64,000 nucleotides of DNA from Mesorhizobium sp. AR10 (GTDB lineage: Bacteria; Pseudomonadota; Alphaproteobacteria; Rhizobiales; Rhizobiaceae), in the NCBI RefSeq assembly GCF_024746795.1, contig NZ_CP080524.1, positions 2,768,001-2,832,000 on the forward strand, written 5' to 3'. This document shows, in pieces, positions 20,113 through 29,039 of the stretch. A program made the translations under genes and the position numbers. The stretch's first letter is position 1; each line of letters begins with the position of its first letter. The notes beneath the pieces are model-generated. The model was not told the origin of the DNA, did no database searches, and was given only the letters and a program-made list of their open reading frames with translations.

Positions 20113-21066
20113 ATGCAGCCGAACCCGACCCTCGACCAGCTTCAGATCCTTGTGGCCGTTGCCGACACCGGCAGTTTCTCGGCCGCCGGCCGCAAACTCA
20201 ACCGCGCACAATCGGTGATCAGCTATGCCATCGCCAATCTCGAGGCGCAGCTTGGGCTGAAGCTGTTCGAGCGCGAAGGCACGCGCGAGCCGCAGCTGAC
20301 CGATGTCGGCCGAGCGACGCTTGAAGATGCACGGCGCATGGTCGGCGTGCTGCAGCGCATCCGCTCGCGCGTTGACGGCCACCGGCAAGGGCTGGAGGCC
20401 GAAGTCGTCCTGTCGGTCGACATGGCGCTGCCGTCACCGGTGTTGGTTCGGGTGCTGAAGGCGTTCGAGGCGCAGTTCCCGACCGTGGCGCTGCGCCTGC
20501 ATATCGGCTCGCTGGGACTGATCGTCGACCAAGTCGTCGAGGGGCAAGCCGATCTCGGTGTCGGCGGTATTCCGGGGGATGCCGATGTGCACCTTCTGCG
20601 CATCGGCTTCACCTCGATGGTGCCGGTCGCGGCGCCAAATCATCCCTTGGCGCTTCTGCCAAAGCCGGTGTCGGTGGAGGATGTGCGCGAACACACACAG
20701 CTGGTCGTCTCCGATCTGTCGGAGCGCACGCGTGGGCGCGACTACGGCGTGTTCGCCTACCGCACCTGGCGGCTGACGGATGTGCGCACCAAGCATGCGC
20801 TGATGCGCGAGGGGCTGGGATGGGGCGGGCTGCCGCGATGGCTGGTCGCCGACGATCTGGCCAGCGGCCGGCTGGTGGAACTCGATCTGGAGCCCTACAG
20901 CGAGGTGCGTTCGCCGTTGTTTGCCATGCACCGCGCCGACCGCAGCCCGAAGCCCGCGGCTGCCTGGCTGATCGACCAGTTCAAGCGCCAGCTCGGCTGC
21001 TTCAACGAGTTCGAGCCGGACCGGGTGCCTGACGAGGAACCGTGGTCGGAGACAGTCCATCGATAA
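20113..21066 (+). CDS. LysR family transcriptional regulator
   Basis: 317 residues. The N-terminal winged HTH reads LDQLQILVAVADTGSFSAAGRKLNRAQSVISYAIANLEAQLG, and a periplasmic-binding-like effector domain follows from about residue 90. Its divergent partner is azoR, so it probably controls that gene in response to quinone or azo-type stress; this is inferred from position only. The last 65 bases overlap the 3' end of the convergent TetR gene. Confidence 0.9.
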   Translation: MQPNPTLDQLQILVAVADTGSFSAAGRKLNRAQSVISYAIANLEAQLGLKLFEREGTREPQLTDVGRATLEDARRMVGVLQRIRSRVDGHRQGLEAEVVLSVDMALPSPVLVRVLKAFEAQFPTVALRLHIGSLGLIVDQVVEGQADLGVGGIPGDADVHLLRIGFTSMVPVAAPNHPLALLPKPVSVEDVREHTQLVVSDLSERTRGRDYGVFAYRTWRLTDVRTKHALMREGLGWGGLPRWLVADDLASGRLVELDLEPYSEVRSPLFAMHRADRSPKPAAAWLIDQFKRQLGCFNEFEPDRVPDEEPWSETVHR

Positions 21067-21634
21067 GCGCCATGAGGACGGCGCGATAGTCTTCAGCTGA
21101 AGCGCCGGCCTCGATGGCAAGTGCCGCTCGGTCGAAAGCGGACGCCAGCAGGGCGGTCAGCACCCCCGCCGGCAGCTTCGTCATCGTTTGCGCGCGCATC
21201 GCCGCGACGAGGCCCTCATGTAAGGAACGATTGCCGTGGCGATTGTCGATTTCGTCCATGGCGGCGCGGCCGAGCACCGCCGGTCCGTCGAGCAGCAAGA
21301 GCCGCGTGCGACCGGGGACGCGCATGGCGACAAGATAGGCATCCGAGCCGGCAATCAGCGCGTCGCGGGCAAATAGCGAGGGTGGCGAGGCGCGTTCGAT
21401 TTCGGCGGCGACGGCAGCCGCTTCCTGCTCGACGACTGCGGCAAACAGCGCCTGCTTGTCAGCAAAGTGGTGATAGAGCGCGCCGCGCGTGACACCGGCA
21501 GCTGCGACAATCTCGGGCGTGCCAGTCTCGGCATAGGGTTTTTCAATGAACAGTTTTCGTGCCGCGGCGATCAGGTCGGCGCGCGTCGCTTCGGTGCGAT
21601 CGCGGTTGGAGCGGCGCGCGGATTCCTGTTGCAT
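21002..21634 (-). CDS. TetR/AcrR family transcriptional regulator
   Basis: 210 residues. The N-terminal HTH is [14 protein letters not shown] and [29 protein letters not shown]; the rest is a helical ligand domain. It is divergent from a VOC/glyoxalase gene, and the spacer has two copies of a near-palindromic site, one directly abutting its own start codon. This predicts autorepression and control of the VOC gene. Its 3' end overlaps the LysR coding sequence by 65 bases in antisense. Confidence 0.92.
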   Translation of the reverse strand: MQQESARRSNRDRTEATRADLIAAARKLFIEKPYAETGTPEIVAAAGVTRGALYHHFADKQALFAAVVEQEAAAVAAEIERASPPSLFARDALIAGSDAYLVAMRVPGRTRLLLLDGPAVLGRAAMDEIDNRHGNRSLHEGLVAAMRAQTMTKLPAGVLTALLASAFDRAALAIEAGASAEDYRAVLMALIDGLSPTTVPRQAPGPARTR

Positions 21635-21651
21635 ACATGCAGCCTGTATGT
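21635..21651. promoter_or_regulatory. TetR operator, copy 1
   Basis: ACATGCAGCCTGTATGT, an imperfect palindrome of ACATRCAG and CTGYATGT halves around one base. It begins at the base next to the tetR start codon. Confidence 0.82.
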
Positions 21652-21662
21652 TAATTCAATTT

Positions 21663-21679
21663 ACATGCAGACTGTATGT
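21663..21679. promoter_or_regulatory. TetR operator, copy 2
   Basis: ACATGCAGACTGTATGT, identical to copy 1 except at the centre, 28 bases away and 21 bases before the VOC gene start. Confidence 0.82.
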
Positions 21680-21700
21680 TATCTGACGGGAGAAGGAAAG

Positions 21701-22123
21701 ATGAAGACGACGAGCTATTATCCGGTGCTCATGACCGGCGATGTTGCCGGCACGGCGGCGTTCTATATCGAGCACTTTCGCTTCAAGTCGCTGTTTGAGA
21801 GTGACTGGTACGTGCATCTGCAATCGGCTGAGGACAAGCGCGTCAATCTCGGCATCGTCCAGGGCGACCACGAGACGATCCCTGAGGAGGGGCGGGGCCG
21901 CACTTCAGGCCTGCTGATCAACTTTGAGGTCCGGGATCCGGATGCCGTCTATGAGCGGGTGATAGCCGCCGGCCTGCCGATCCTGCGCTCCTTGCGCGAC
22001 GAACCCTTCGGCCAGCGCCATTTCATCACCAAAGACCCCAATGGCGTGCTGATCGACGTGATCAAGCCGATCCCGCCCAGCCCGGAGTTTCAGGCGCAAT
22101 TTGTTGAAGGGACCGCAGCTTAG
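21701..22123 (+). CDS. VOC family (glyoxalase/bleomycin resistance-like) protein
   Basis: 140 residues with the vicinal-oxygen-chelate pattern: [24 protein letters not shown] at the N-terminus, and two beta-alpha-beta modules ending in [15 protein letters not shown]. Such proteins are small metal-dependent lyases, dioxygenases or drug-binding proteins. ATG 21701 follows GGGAGAAGGAAAG. Control by the divergent TetR protein is strongly suggested by the two operators. The substrate is unknown. Confidence 0.88.
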   Translation: MKTTSYYPVLMTGDVAGTAAFYIEHFRFKSLFESDWYVHLQSAEDKRVNLGIVQGDHETIPEEGRGRTSGLLINFEVRDPDAVYERVIAAGLPILRSLRDEPFGQRHFITKDPNGVLIDVIKPIPPSPEFQAQFVEGTAA

Positions 22124-22132
22124 GCGGACGCC

Positions 22133-23083
22133 TCAGCTTGCCCTCGCCACCGGTGTCACCGCGACCTGGCTGACGCCGGTGCGGCGCACCACGGTGCACA
22201 GCGTCTCGCGGCCGATGCGCTCGGCATCGAGCATGCGCACCAGATCGTCGACGCCGGTGACCGGGCGGCCGTCGATGGCGGCGATGATGTCACCTTCCCT
22301 CAGGCCGGCCTTGGCTGCCGGGCCGTTTTTCTCGACACTGCGCAGCCGCACCGCCGTGCTACTCGACACTTGCGACAGCAAAGCTGCGCGGCGCGGCAGG
22401 TTGGCGGTGTCGGCGGAGACGCCGATGAAGGCGCGGCGCACGCGGCCGAAGCGGATGATCTCCGATATGACGAAATTGGCGGTGTTGGAGGCAACCGCGA
22501 AGGCGATGCCTTGCGCGCCGTGGATCATGGCGGTGTTGACGCCGATGACCTCGCCCGCCGAAGACACCAGCGGTCCACCGGAATTGCCGGGGTTAAGTGC
22601 GGCGTCAGTCTGGATGACATCGTCGATCAGCCGGCCTGTGGAGGCGCGCATCGAGCGGCCGAGCGCCGAGACGACGCCTGATGTGACCGTCCATTCGAAG
22701 CCGAGCGGATTGCCGATGGCGATGGCGATCTGGCCGCGCCGCAGGCGCTTGGAATCGCCAAGGGGTGCGACATCGGCAAAGCTGCCATCGGCGCGCACCA
22801 GTGCGATGTCGGTGTCCGGATCGCGACCAAGCACGCGGCCTTCGCTGGAGGCACCGTCCGGCATCGAGACGCGCACCGTGCGCGCATCACCAACGACGTG
22901 AAAATTGGTGACCACCAGCCCGTCCGGCGCAATGACGAAGCCCGAGCCATGGCCGCCGGCGCCGCCGATGCGCTCGATGCGGCAGACGGCGGGACCGATG
23001 CGGTCGACAGCATCGGCGACCGTCGTCGAATAGGCATCGAGCAAGGTGTCGTCGGATTGGAATTTCTGGGCGGGCAGGGCCAT
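22133..23083 (-). CDS. S1C serine protease, HtrA/Deg-like, with PDZ domain
   Basis: 316 residues. The trypsin-like domain has an intact triad: His in TNFHVVG (about residue 60), Asp in DPDTDIALVR (about 92), Ser in the DAALNPGNSGGPLV segment (about 168). One C-terminal PDZ domain has SVEKNGPAAKAGLREGDIIAAIDG. Unlike DegP/DegQ there is no signal peptide or membrane anchor at the N-terminus (MALPAQKFQSDD), so it is probably cytoplasmic. It is divergent from a degenerate homologue at 23254, and the pair may act together. Confidence 0.9.
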   Translation of the reverse strand: MALPAQKFQSDDTLLDAYSTTVADAVDRIGPAVCRIERIGGAGGHGSGFVIAPDGLVVTNFHVVGDARTVRVSMPDGASSEGRVLGRDPDTDIALVRADGSFADVAPLGDSKRLRRGQIAIAIGNPLGFEWTVTSGVVSALGRSMRASTGRLIDDVIQTDAALNPGNSGGPLVSSAGEVIGVNTAMIHGAQGIAFAVASNTANFVISEIIRFGRVRRAFIGVSADTANLPRRAALLSQVSSSTAVRLRSVEKNGPAAKAGLREGDIIAAIDGRPVTGVDDLVRMLDAERIGRETLCTVVRRTGVSQVAVTPVARAS

Positions 23084-23253
23084 CGGCGGGGCTCCGTGTC
23101 ATTGGGCTTAACGATGACTATATGTGCGAAGCGGCCCGATCGGCCGCGACCTGACCAGATGGCCAGTCAAACCAGCAACTAGCCGTCAGGCGAGTACAAG
23201 CGGACGCGCTGCCGAGCGATATCTGGGGCATGGATGAACCCAGGAGAACCATC

Positions 23254-24126
23254 ATGAGCGATTTCAACCTGAACGCATTTTCCGACGCCATCGCCGATAT
23301 CGCGGCTGCTGCAGCACCGGCGACGGCGAGTTTGCCCACGCATCATCATCGCACGGCAAGCGCCTTCCATTGGCGCGATGGCTATTTCGTCACCGCCGAG
23401 GAGGCGGTCGAGAGCGGTGAAGAGGTCGAACTGATGCTGGCTTCCGGCGAGACCGTGAAGGCCGAGCTTATCGGCCGCGATCCGTCGACCGGTGTCGCGC
23501 TGCTGAAGCCGGCGGGCGCGCCAGATGCGCCGTCACTGGCCAAGGCGGGTGCAGTGCGGCCGGGCCATCTGGCCGTTGCGGTCGGCAGCAGTGACGGCTC
23601 GGCGCTCGCCGTGTTCGGCACGGTGGGTGAGGTCGGTCCGGCCTGGCGCTCGATGCGTGGCGGCACGATCGACCGGCGCATCAATCTTTCCGTCGGTGCC
23701 GGCGGCAGTTTCGAGGGCGGTCCGGTGCTCGACGCCAAGGGCGCGCTGGTCGGCATGCTCTTGTTCGGGCCGCGCCGGCGGGCGCTGGTCATGCCCTACG
23801 AGACCATCGAGCGGGCAGTGGCGACGCTGCGCGAGAAGGGCCATGTCGCGCGTGGTTATCTCGGCGCCGGCCTGCACCCGATCCGCGATGGTGACGCGCA
23901 TGGCGCGATGGTGATGAGCCTCGACGACAATGGCCCGGCCAAGGCCGCAGGCCTCTCGCTCGGCGACATCATCGTGTCGTGGAATGGCGAAGCCGTGCAT
24001 GGGCCGCGGGAGCTGATCCGCAGGCTCGGGCCGGACAGCGCCGGCGCTTCGGTGGCGCTGGGTGTGATGCGTGGTGGCGAGACGCGCGAAGTCGCCTTGA
24101 CCATCGGCGAAAAGCCGCTGAGCTGA
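23254..24126 (+). CDS. Catalytically degenerate HtrA-like (S1C) protein with PDZ domain
   Basis: 290 residues aligned with the same fold as its divergent neighbour. All three triad positions are changed: the TNFHVV His region reads TAEEAVES, the DTDIALV Asp region reads PSTGVALLK, and the GNSGGP Ser loop reads GGSFEGGPV. The PDZ domain remains (SLDDNGPAKAAGLSLGDIIVSWNG). No signal peptide. ATG 23254 follows CAGGAGAACC. Seen: loss of catalytic residues with retention of the PDZ fold and an intact frame. Inferred: a non-proteolytic regulator or adaptor. It lies eight bases before the LuxR gene, so it is probably co-transcribed with it. Confidence 0.85.
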   Translation: MSDFNLNAFSDAIADIAAAAAPATASLPTHHHRTASAFHWRDGYFVTAEEAVESGEEVELMLASGETVKAELIGRDPSTGVALLKPAGAPDAPSLAKAGAVRPGHLAVAVGSSDGSALAVFGTVGEVGPAWRSMRGGTIDRRINLSVGAGGSFEGGPVLDAKGALVGMLLFGPRRRALVMPYETIERAVATLREKGHVARGYLGAGLHPIRDGDAHGAMVMSLDDNGPAKAAGLSLGDIIVSWNGEAVHGPRELIRRLGPDSAGASVALGVMRGGETREVALTIGEKPLS

Positions 24127-24134
24127 GAGGGTCG

Positions 24135-24800
24135 ATGGCAGGCAGCGAAGCTGACGGGATCGCGAGTGGCGGGGTCATGGGGCGACGGTTGAGAGTGCTG
24201 ATCGCGCTCGGCGATGCCGTGCGCGCCGAGCGCTTGTCGGCTGGGCTTGCCGTGAACGACGATCTGCTGCCGGTTCTGACGGGCGGCAGCGACGCGGCTG
24301 ATGTCGCCATCGTCGATGGCCATGCGCTGGAAAATGTCCCCCTGAGCGGCGGTGCCATCGACGCGCGAATACCGCGCGTGGTGCTGTCCTCGCGGGCAAG
24401 CCGCGAGCGGCCGGCTGGTGCGGTGTTTGCCGTGCTGCCAACGGCAGCGGACGATCTGCTGATTGCGGCTGCGGTGCGGCTGGCGGCGGCGGGCTATCGG
24501 ATTTCCGGCGATGGAGAGCCCTTTCCGATTGGGCATGACGACTTCCATGACGGTGGTGGCGATCTGTTTGAGGATGAGGGGCTCGACGGCGTTTCAACGA
24601 GGCCGTCGCTTTCGCCGCGTGAGAGCGAAGTGCTGGCGCTGCTGGCCGAGGGCGCGCCCAACAAGGTGATCGCGCGGCGGCTGAACATCTCGGTGCATAC
24701 GGCGAAGTTCCACGTCGCTGCGATCCTGATCAAGCTGGGTGCCGCCAACCGCACTGACGCGATCGCCATCGCCATGCGGCAAGGCCTGGTGCTGGTCTAG
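24135..24800 (+). CDS. LuxR family HTH regulator
   Basis: 221 residues. The C-terminal 60 residues are a GerE/LuxR HTH (SLSPRESEVLALLAEGAPNKVIARRLNISVHTAKFHV). The N-terminal 130 residues resemble a response-regulator receiver in size and strand pattern (RLRVLIALGD, DVAIVDG) but lack a clear phospho-acceptor Asp pocket, so a degenerate receiver is likely. It starts eight bases after the pseudo-protease gene, with GAGAGGG before ATG 24135. The context suggests it governs a stress operon that includes the PDZ protein. Confidence 0.82.
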   Translation: MAGSEADGIASGGVMGRRLRVLIALGDAVRAERLSAGLAVNDDLLPVLTGGSDAADVAIVDGHALENVPLSGGAIDARIPRVVLSSRASRERPAGAVFAVLPTAADDLLIAAAVRLAAAGYRISGDGEPFPIGHDDFHDGGGDLFEDEGLDGVSTRPSLSPRESEVLALLAEGAPNKVIARRLNISVHTAKFHVAAILIKLGAANRTDAIAIAMRQGLVLV

Positions 24801-24919
24801 CCGGATATGTCTTCAAAAGCCGACGCAGCGTAACCTGGCTCCGGGGTGTTGGGCCTTGCGCGACGGTTGCCTGCCGCGCAAAGGTTCGCGTCTGTGATGT
24901 TGCAAGGGAGGCGCAAATC

Positions 24920-25786
24920 ATGTCGCTCAAGGGAAAGACGCTGTTCATCTCCGGCGGGTCGCGCGGCATCGGGCTGGCGATCGCGCTGCGCGCGGCGCGC
25001 GACGGCGCCAATGTGACGATAGCGGCCAAGACCTCCGAGCCGCATCCGAAGCTGCCGGGCACGATCTACACGGCCGCGCAGGAGATCGAGCAGGCCGGCG
25101 GCAAGGCGCTGCCTGTGCTGTGCGATATCCGCGAGGAGGCGCAGGTCGCCGAGGCAGTCGCCAGAACCGTGGAGAAGTTCGGCGGCATCGATATCTGCAT
25201 CAACAATGCCAGCGCCATCCAGCTCACCGGCACGCTGGAGACCGACATGAAGCGCTACGATCTGATGCACCAGATCAACACGCGCGGCACCTTCCTGGTT
25301 TCCAAAATGTGCATTCCGCACCTGAAGTTGGCGCAAAATCCTCATATCTTGAATCTGGCGCCGCCGCTCGACATGAAGGCCAAGTGGTTCAAGAACCACG
25401 TCGCCTACACGATGGCCAAGTTCGGCATGTCGATGTGCACTCTGGGCATGAGCGCGGAGTTCGCCAAGGACGGTATTGCGGTCAATTCGCTGTGGCCGAT
25501 CTCGACCGTCGACACGGCGGCGGTGCGCAATCTTCTGGGTGGCGCGAGCGTGGCGGCGATGAGCCGTTCGCCCGACATCATGGCCGATGCGGCGCACGCG
25601 ATCCTGATGCGGCCGTCGCGTGAGGCGACCGGCAATTTCTATATCGACGAGGAAGTACTGCGCGCCGAGGGCGTCAGCGATTTCTCAGCCTATGCGCCGG
25701 GCGCGACAGGGCCGCTGGCCGGCGACTTTTTCGTGCCGGACGATGTGTTCGTGAATTCAGGCACGAACATAAAGAGAATTTATTAG
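24920..25786 (+). CDS. SDR family oxidoreductase, HSDL2-like
   Basis: 288 residues. The cofactor loop GGSRGIG is at residues 12-18, NNASA follows at about 95, and the catalytic Y-x3-K is in YTMAKFGMSM. The segments around ILNLAPPLDMKAKWFKNH and SLWPISTVDTAA match the hydroxysteroid-dehydrogenase-like 2 group. Where HSDL2 relatives usually have Ser before PPL, this copy has Ala, so catalysis may be altered or the Ser supplied elsewhere. ATG 24920 follows GGGAGG. It stands alone between the LuxR gene and a convergent membrane-protein gene. Confidence 0.88.
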   Translation: MSLKGKTLFISGGSRGIGLAIALRAARDGANVTIAAKTSEPHPKLPGTIYTAAQEIEQAGGKALPVLCDIREEAQVAEAVARTVEKFGGIDICINNASAIQLTGTLETDMKRYDLMHQINTRGTFLVSKMCIPHLKLAQNPHILNLAPPLDMKAKWFKNHVAYTMAKFGMSMCTLGMSAEFAKDGIAVNSLWPISTVDTAAVRNLLGGASVAAMSRSPDIMADAAHAILMRPSREATGNFYIDEEVLRAEGVSDFSAYAPGATGPLAGDFFVPDDVFVNSGTNIKRIY

Positions 25787-25806
25787 CGGGAGCGGTGCTG
25801 CCAGCG

Positions 25807-26325
25807 TCACTCCTCCCCTGCCTTCTTGGCTTTGCCCAAGCCCATGAGCCTGTCGATATAGGCGAGCATGAACGCCGAGGCGACGAAGGCCAGATGGATA
25901 ATGGTCAGCCACATCAACTGGTCGGTCGTATAGGACGCCGAGTTCAGGAAAACCTGCAGGAGGTGGATGGAGGAGATGGCGACGATGGTCGAGGCGACCT
26001 TGACCTTCAGCGAGCCGACATCGATCGTGCCTAGCCAGTGGACCTCGCCGTCATTCTCGTCGAAACGGCTGACGAAGTTTTCGTAGCCGGAGATGATGAC
26101 CATCACCACCAGCGAGGCGACCAGCGCCGCGTCGATCAGGCTGAGCATCTTCAGGATGGTGTCGGTCTCGCCGAGCGTGAACGCCATGATGACGAACTCA
26201 TAGAGCTTCTTGCCAAAGGACAGCGCATAGATGGCGAGCGCGACGCCCAGCCCGAGATAGAAGACGACCAGCAGCCAGCGGGAGGCGAGAATGATCGATT
26301 CGATTGCGAGTTCGAGGCGTTTCAT
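25807..26325 (-). CDS. YqhA / UPF0114 (TIGR00645) membrane protein
   Basis: 172 residues with four predicted helices: ILASRWLLVVFYLGLGVALA, the MLSLIDAALVASLVVMVIISGYENFVSRF segment characteristic of the family, VASTIVAISSIHLL, and TIIHLAFVASAFMLAYIDRL. The family is widespread in proteobacteria and has no established function. It is convergent with the SDR gene, 20 bases between stops. Confidence 0.9.
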   Translation of the reverse strand: MKRLELAIESIILASRWLLVVFYLGLGVALAIYALSFGKKLYEFVIMAFTLGETDTILKMLSLIDAALVASLVVMVIISGYENFVSRFDENDGEVHWLGTIDVGSLKVKVASTIVAISSIHLLQVFLNSASYTTDQLMWLTIIHLAFVASAFMLAYIDRLMGLGKAKKAGEE

Positions 26326-26357
26326 AAAGCGGTTCCGGATTTATTTCATTTTGTTTT

Positions 26358-26407
26358 GATGCATGTCGGTCTGCCAAAACCGCCAGGCAATTTTTGGGCG
26401 ACCTGCG
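26358..26407. repeat. Palindromic intergenic repeat, copy 2 (degenerate)
   Basis: Starts GATGCATGTCGGTCTGCCAAAA and closes with TTTTTGGGCGACCTGC, the same architecture as the perfect copy at 18790-18834 but with mismatches in both arms. Confidence 0.6.
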
Positions 26408-26413
26408 CTGCTT

Positions 26414-26492
26414 TAATGCATGTCGTTCTCCCAAAAATCGCAAAGCACCCTGGGGTCGCGCCCGAGGGCATGCTTTTTGCGCGATATGCATT
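26414..26492. repeat. Palindromic intergenic repeat, copy 3 (long loop)
   Basis: Left arm AATGCATGTCGTTCTCCCAA and right arm TTTTTGCGCGATATGCATT enclose a longer, GC-rich internal hairpin. It directly follows copy 2 in tandem. Confidence 0.55.
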
Positions 26493-26610
26493 AAGAGCCG
26501 TATTTCGGGCAAACCGCCGCTGTTTGCAAGGCCCGAGCGGCAAAAGGACCTGGAGTCCCCGGCCTGAGACTCGTTGAGGCGCGAGGTGTCATTCCTCAAT
26601 CGAAGGCGAG

Positions 26611-26643
26611 GAAAAAGCCCCACCGGGAGGGACCGGCGGGGCT
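26611..26643 (-). terminator. Rho-independent terminator for the OmpA gene
   Basis: On the minus strand AGCCCC and CCGG arms pair with CCGG and GGGGCT across one mismatch, followed by TTTTT. It lies downstream of the OmpA stop. Confidence 0.7.
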
Positions 26644-26704
26644 CATTTGTCCCGCTGGAGTCGGGACAGGGCAGGGAACGCCCTTGGTAAAATCTGGGGT
26701 GAGC

Positions 26705-26742
26705 AACCGCGCGATTCAATAAGCGTTTCGAATCGCGCGGTT
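26705..26742. terminator. Perfect 13-bp hairpin just after the OmpA stop
   Basis: AACCGCGCGATTC and GAATCGCGCGGTT are exact complements with a 12-base loop, 10 bases beyond the OmpA stop codon. No T run follows on the minus strand; it may block exonucleases or aid the terminator further on. Confidence 0.6.
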
Positions 26743-26752
26743 CACTTTTTGG

Positions 26753-28834
26753 TCAGTTGGCGCTGGCCACCGGGGCCACCAGCGAGGTGATGCGGCGGAT
26801 GCCGACGCGGCGGTTTTCGCGATTGGGCGCCGTCGTGTCCACCTTGAGATATTCCTCGCCATAGCCTTGCGTCGTCAGGTTCTCCGGCGGGATGCCGAAG
26901 GCACTGGTCAAGGCCTCCGCGACCGATTCGGCGCGGCGGTCGGACAGGGCAAGGTTCGCCTCCGGCCTGCCGACCGCGTCGGTATGACCTTCGATCAGGA
27001 AGGTTTCCGCCGGGTTCTTCGCCAACAGCTTCTCCATGGCGCCGGCGACGCCCTCGAGTTTCTGCACCTCGGTATCGGAGATCGAGGCCGAACCGAATTC
27101 GAAGTTCAGCGTGTCGAGGTCGACACGGCGGGCGATATCGCGCACGCGCGCCGAGCGCTTGACCTCGTCGATCGAATAGAGGCGCTGGACTTTCTCCACC
27201 GGCGGCTGTTCGAGGAAGGTGTAGTAGTCGTCCGGATCCTCCACATCCTCCGAATCCAGAATGTAGTCCCGACGCGCGATGTCGAGCCGCATCGGCGGCA
27301 GGTCGTCGCCGGGATCGCGCCAGTCGTCAACGTCCTCATAGCGTCGCTCGTCGACATAGCTCAGCACATATTCGCGGCCGTCCGGCGTGATACGCGAACG
27401 CTGGATGACGTCGCCGTTGCGGTTGCGGATGGTGACGATCTGGTTGCCGTTTTCGCGCACCACGGTTTCGCGGATACGGCCGCGCGGCAGATCCTCGTAG
27501 TAGACATCCTTGGCGCCGCGGTTCATGCGCGGGCCATCATTGCTTTCGACGATGGTCTGGTTGTTGAACTGGATGATGACCCGATCGCCGATTTCCTTGA
27601 GCACGTCGGCGCCCTTGGGACGCCGACGGTCGCGGACGTTCTCATCGGGTGCACGCTCGACGCGCTTGCCCTTTTCCTCCGTCACCGGAACGAGCTTTTC
27701 AGGCTGGATCTCCTGCTGGGCCGATTTGTCGTCGGTGGGCGGCGGTCCCTGGTCGACCGGAGCCGGCTTTGGTGCCTGCGCCTGCTCGCCATTCGGCTCG
27801 GCGGGCTGGTTGGCCTGTTCGCCATTCGCATTCTCGCCTCCCTGCTGGCCGTTCTTGCCCTTGCGCTTGCGCAGGACATCCTTCTGGCTGTCGAGGATAG
27901 GCGCTGCGTTCTCGTCGGCCGGGGCTTCGCCCTGGGCCGCATTTTCACCCTGGGCCGGCTGTTCGCCGGTCACGGGCTGCTGGCCATTGGCGGGCTGTTC
28001 GGCCGTCGATGGCTGTTCTCCGGTGGTGGCCGGCTGCTCTCCGGTCACCGGCTGTTCGATGACAGGCTTCTTGCCGCGCTTTTTCTTGTCCTGAGGCTGT
28101 TCGCCCTGGGCAGGCGCCGCCTGCTGCTCGCCCTGAAGGGGCTCGGCCTGCGGAACAGGCTCTCCGGCAGGCGCTTCCTTTGTGGTCGGCGCCTGTTCGG
28201 CTGGGGCCGCTTCAATTTGCTGGTCCTGCTTGCGCTTCTTGCGCGGCTTGACCGGTTGCTCTTCGGTTGCCGGAGCGGCCTGCTCGGCCGGCTGCTCGGC
28301 AGGCGCAGCCTCGATCTGCTGTTGCTGGTCGCGCTTCTTCTTGCGCGGCTTGACCGGCTGCTCCTCGTTTGCCGGAGCGGCCTGCTCGACCGGCTGCTCG
28401 GCAGGCGCAGCCTCGATCTGCTGTTGCTGGTCGCGCTTCTTCTTGCGCGGCTTGATCGGCTGCTCCTCGTTTGCCGGTGCGGCCTGCTCGGCAGGCTGTT
28501 CGGCGGCAGGCGCGGCCTGTTCGGCAGGAGCCTGTTCGGTCTGCTGCTGTTGATCGCGCTTCTTCTTGCGCGGCTGCTGTTCCTGCTCGCCCTGCGCCGG
28601 CGCGGCCTGCTGTTCCGGTTCGGGCTTCTGCGCCGGCTCCAGCTGCTGTTTTTGTGCGCAGGCCTCAGCCGATTCGCCTTCGGCGCAGGCTGCTTGCGCT
28701 GGGATCAGCGGCGCTGTGGTGTGTTGCAAGGGGCCGAATGCGGCACTGCCCTGCAGCGGGTACGCGCCCAACGGCGCGGATGCCATCAACAGGCCAAGTG
28801 CTGTGCCTGCCAGAATCCGTGGTTGGCGTTTCAT
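26753..28834 (-). CDS. OmpA family protein with repeat-rich Pro/Gln/Ala/Lys region
   Basis: 693 residues. A signal peptide (residues 1-30) is followed by about 370 residues of low-complexity sequence. This includes imperfect repeats of [20 protein letters not shown] type, then runs of GEQP/NGEQ. The C-terminal domain is OmpA-like, with [25 protein letters not shown] binding peptidoglycan and ending near VGIRRI. The exported protein should sit in the envelope with the C-terminus on peptidoglycan and the charged repeat as a spacer. ATG 28834 follows AAGGAGAAC; a 13-codon longer start at 28873 would put a hydrophilic head before the signal peptide. The 688-residue frame on the opposite strand is a shadow of the repeats. 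Confidence 0.9.
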   Translation of the reverse strand: MKRQPRILAGTALGLLMASAPLGAYPLQGSAAFGPLQHTTAPLIPAQAACAEGESAEACAQKQQLEPAQKPEPEQQAAPAQGEQEQQPRKKKRDQQQQTEQAPAEQAAPAAEQPAEQAAPANEEQPIKPRKKKRDQQQQIEAAPAEQPVEQAAPANEEQPVKPRKKKRDQQQQIEAAPAEQPAEQAAPATEEQPVKPRKKRKQDQQIEAAPAEQAPTTKEAPAGEPVPQAEPLQGEQQAAPAQGEQPQDKKKRGKKPVIEQPVTGEQPATTGEQPSTAEQPANGQQPVTGEQPAQGENAAQGEAPADENAAPILDSQKDVLRKRKGKNGQQGGENANGEQANQPAEPNGEQAQAPKPAPVDQGPPPTDDKSAQQEIQPEKLVPVTEEKGKRVERAPDENVRDRRRPKGADVLKEIGDRVIIQFNNQTIVESNDGPRMNRGAKDVYYEDLPRGRIRETVVRENGNQIVTIRNRNGDVIQRSRITPDGREYVLSYVDERRYEDVDDWRDPGDDLPPMRLDIARRDYILDSEDVEDPDDYYTFLEQPPVEKVQRLYSIDEVKRSARVRDIARRVDLDTLNFEFGSASISDTEVQKLEGVAGAMEKLLAKNPAETFLIEGHTDAVGRPEANLALSDRRAESVAEALTSAFGIPPENLTTQGYGEEYLKVDTTAPNRENRRVGIRRITSLVAPVASAN

Positions 28835-29039
28835 CTCAAAAAGTTCTCCTTGTGGGGTCCCATCCCTGCCCAAACTTCCATCATCCGGATTGGTTCCGGT
28901 TTGCAGACATTACCGGCAACGAAGGGCGATTGACCGGCGTTTTGAAGGCGACTTCATGTTTTTCGTATGGTGCGCGCCCGCATTTGCGGCCATCGCCATG
29001 CTTGACCTTGGCGCGGGCGGGGGCCACATCATCGGCACG

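Larger units (their letters stand above)
26326..26752. other. Intergenic region built of palindromic repeats and terminators
   Basis: 427 bases without a gene. From left to right it holds two degenerate palindromic repeats, a terminator of the OmpA gene and a second perfect hairpin; each is listed separately. Confidence 0.7.

Noticed and set aside
26867..28933. 688-residue frame on the plus strand opposite the OmpA gene
   Set aside because: It is an antisense shadow of a GC-rich repetitive gene. It has no ribosome site and its Leu/Arg-rich composition follows from complementing Gln/Glu/Pro codons.
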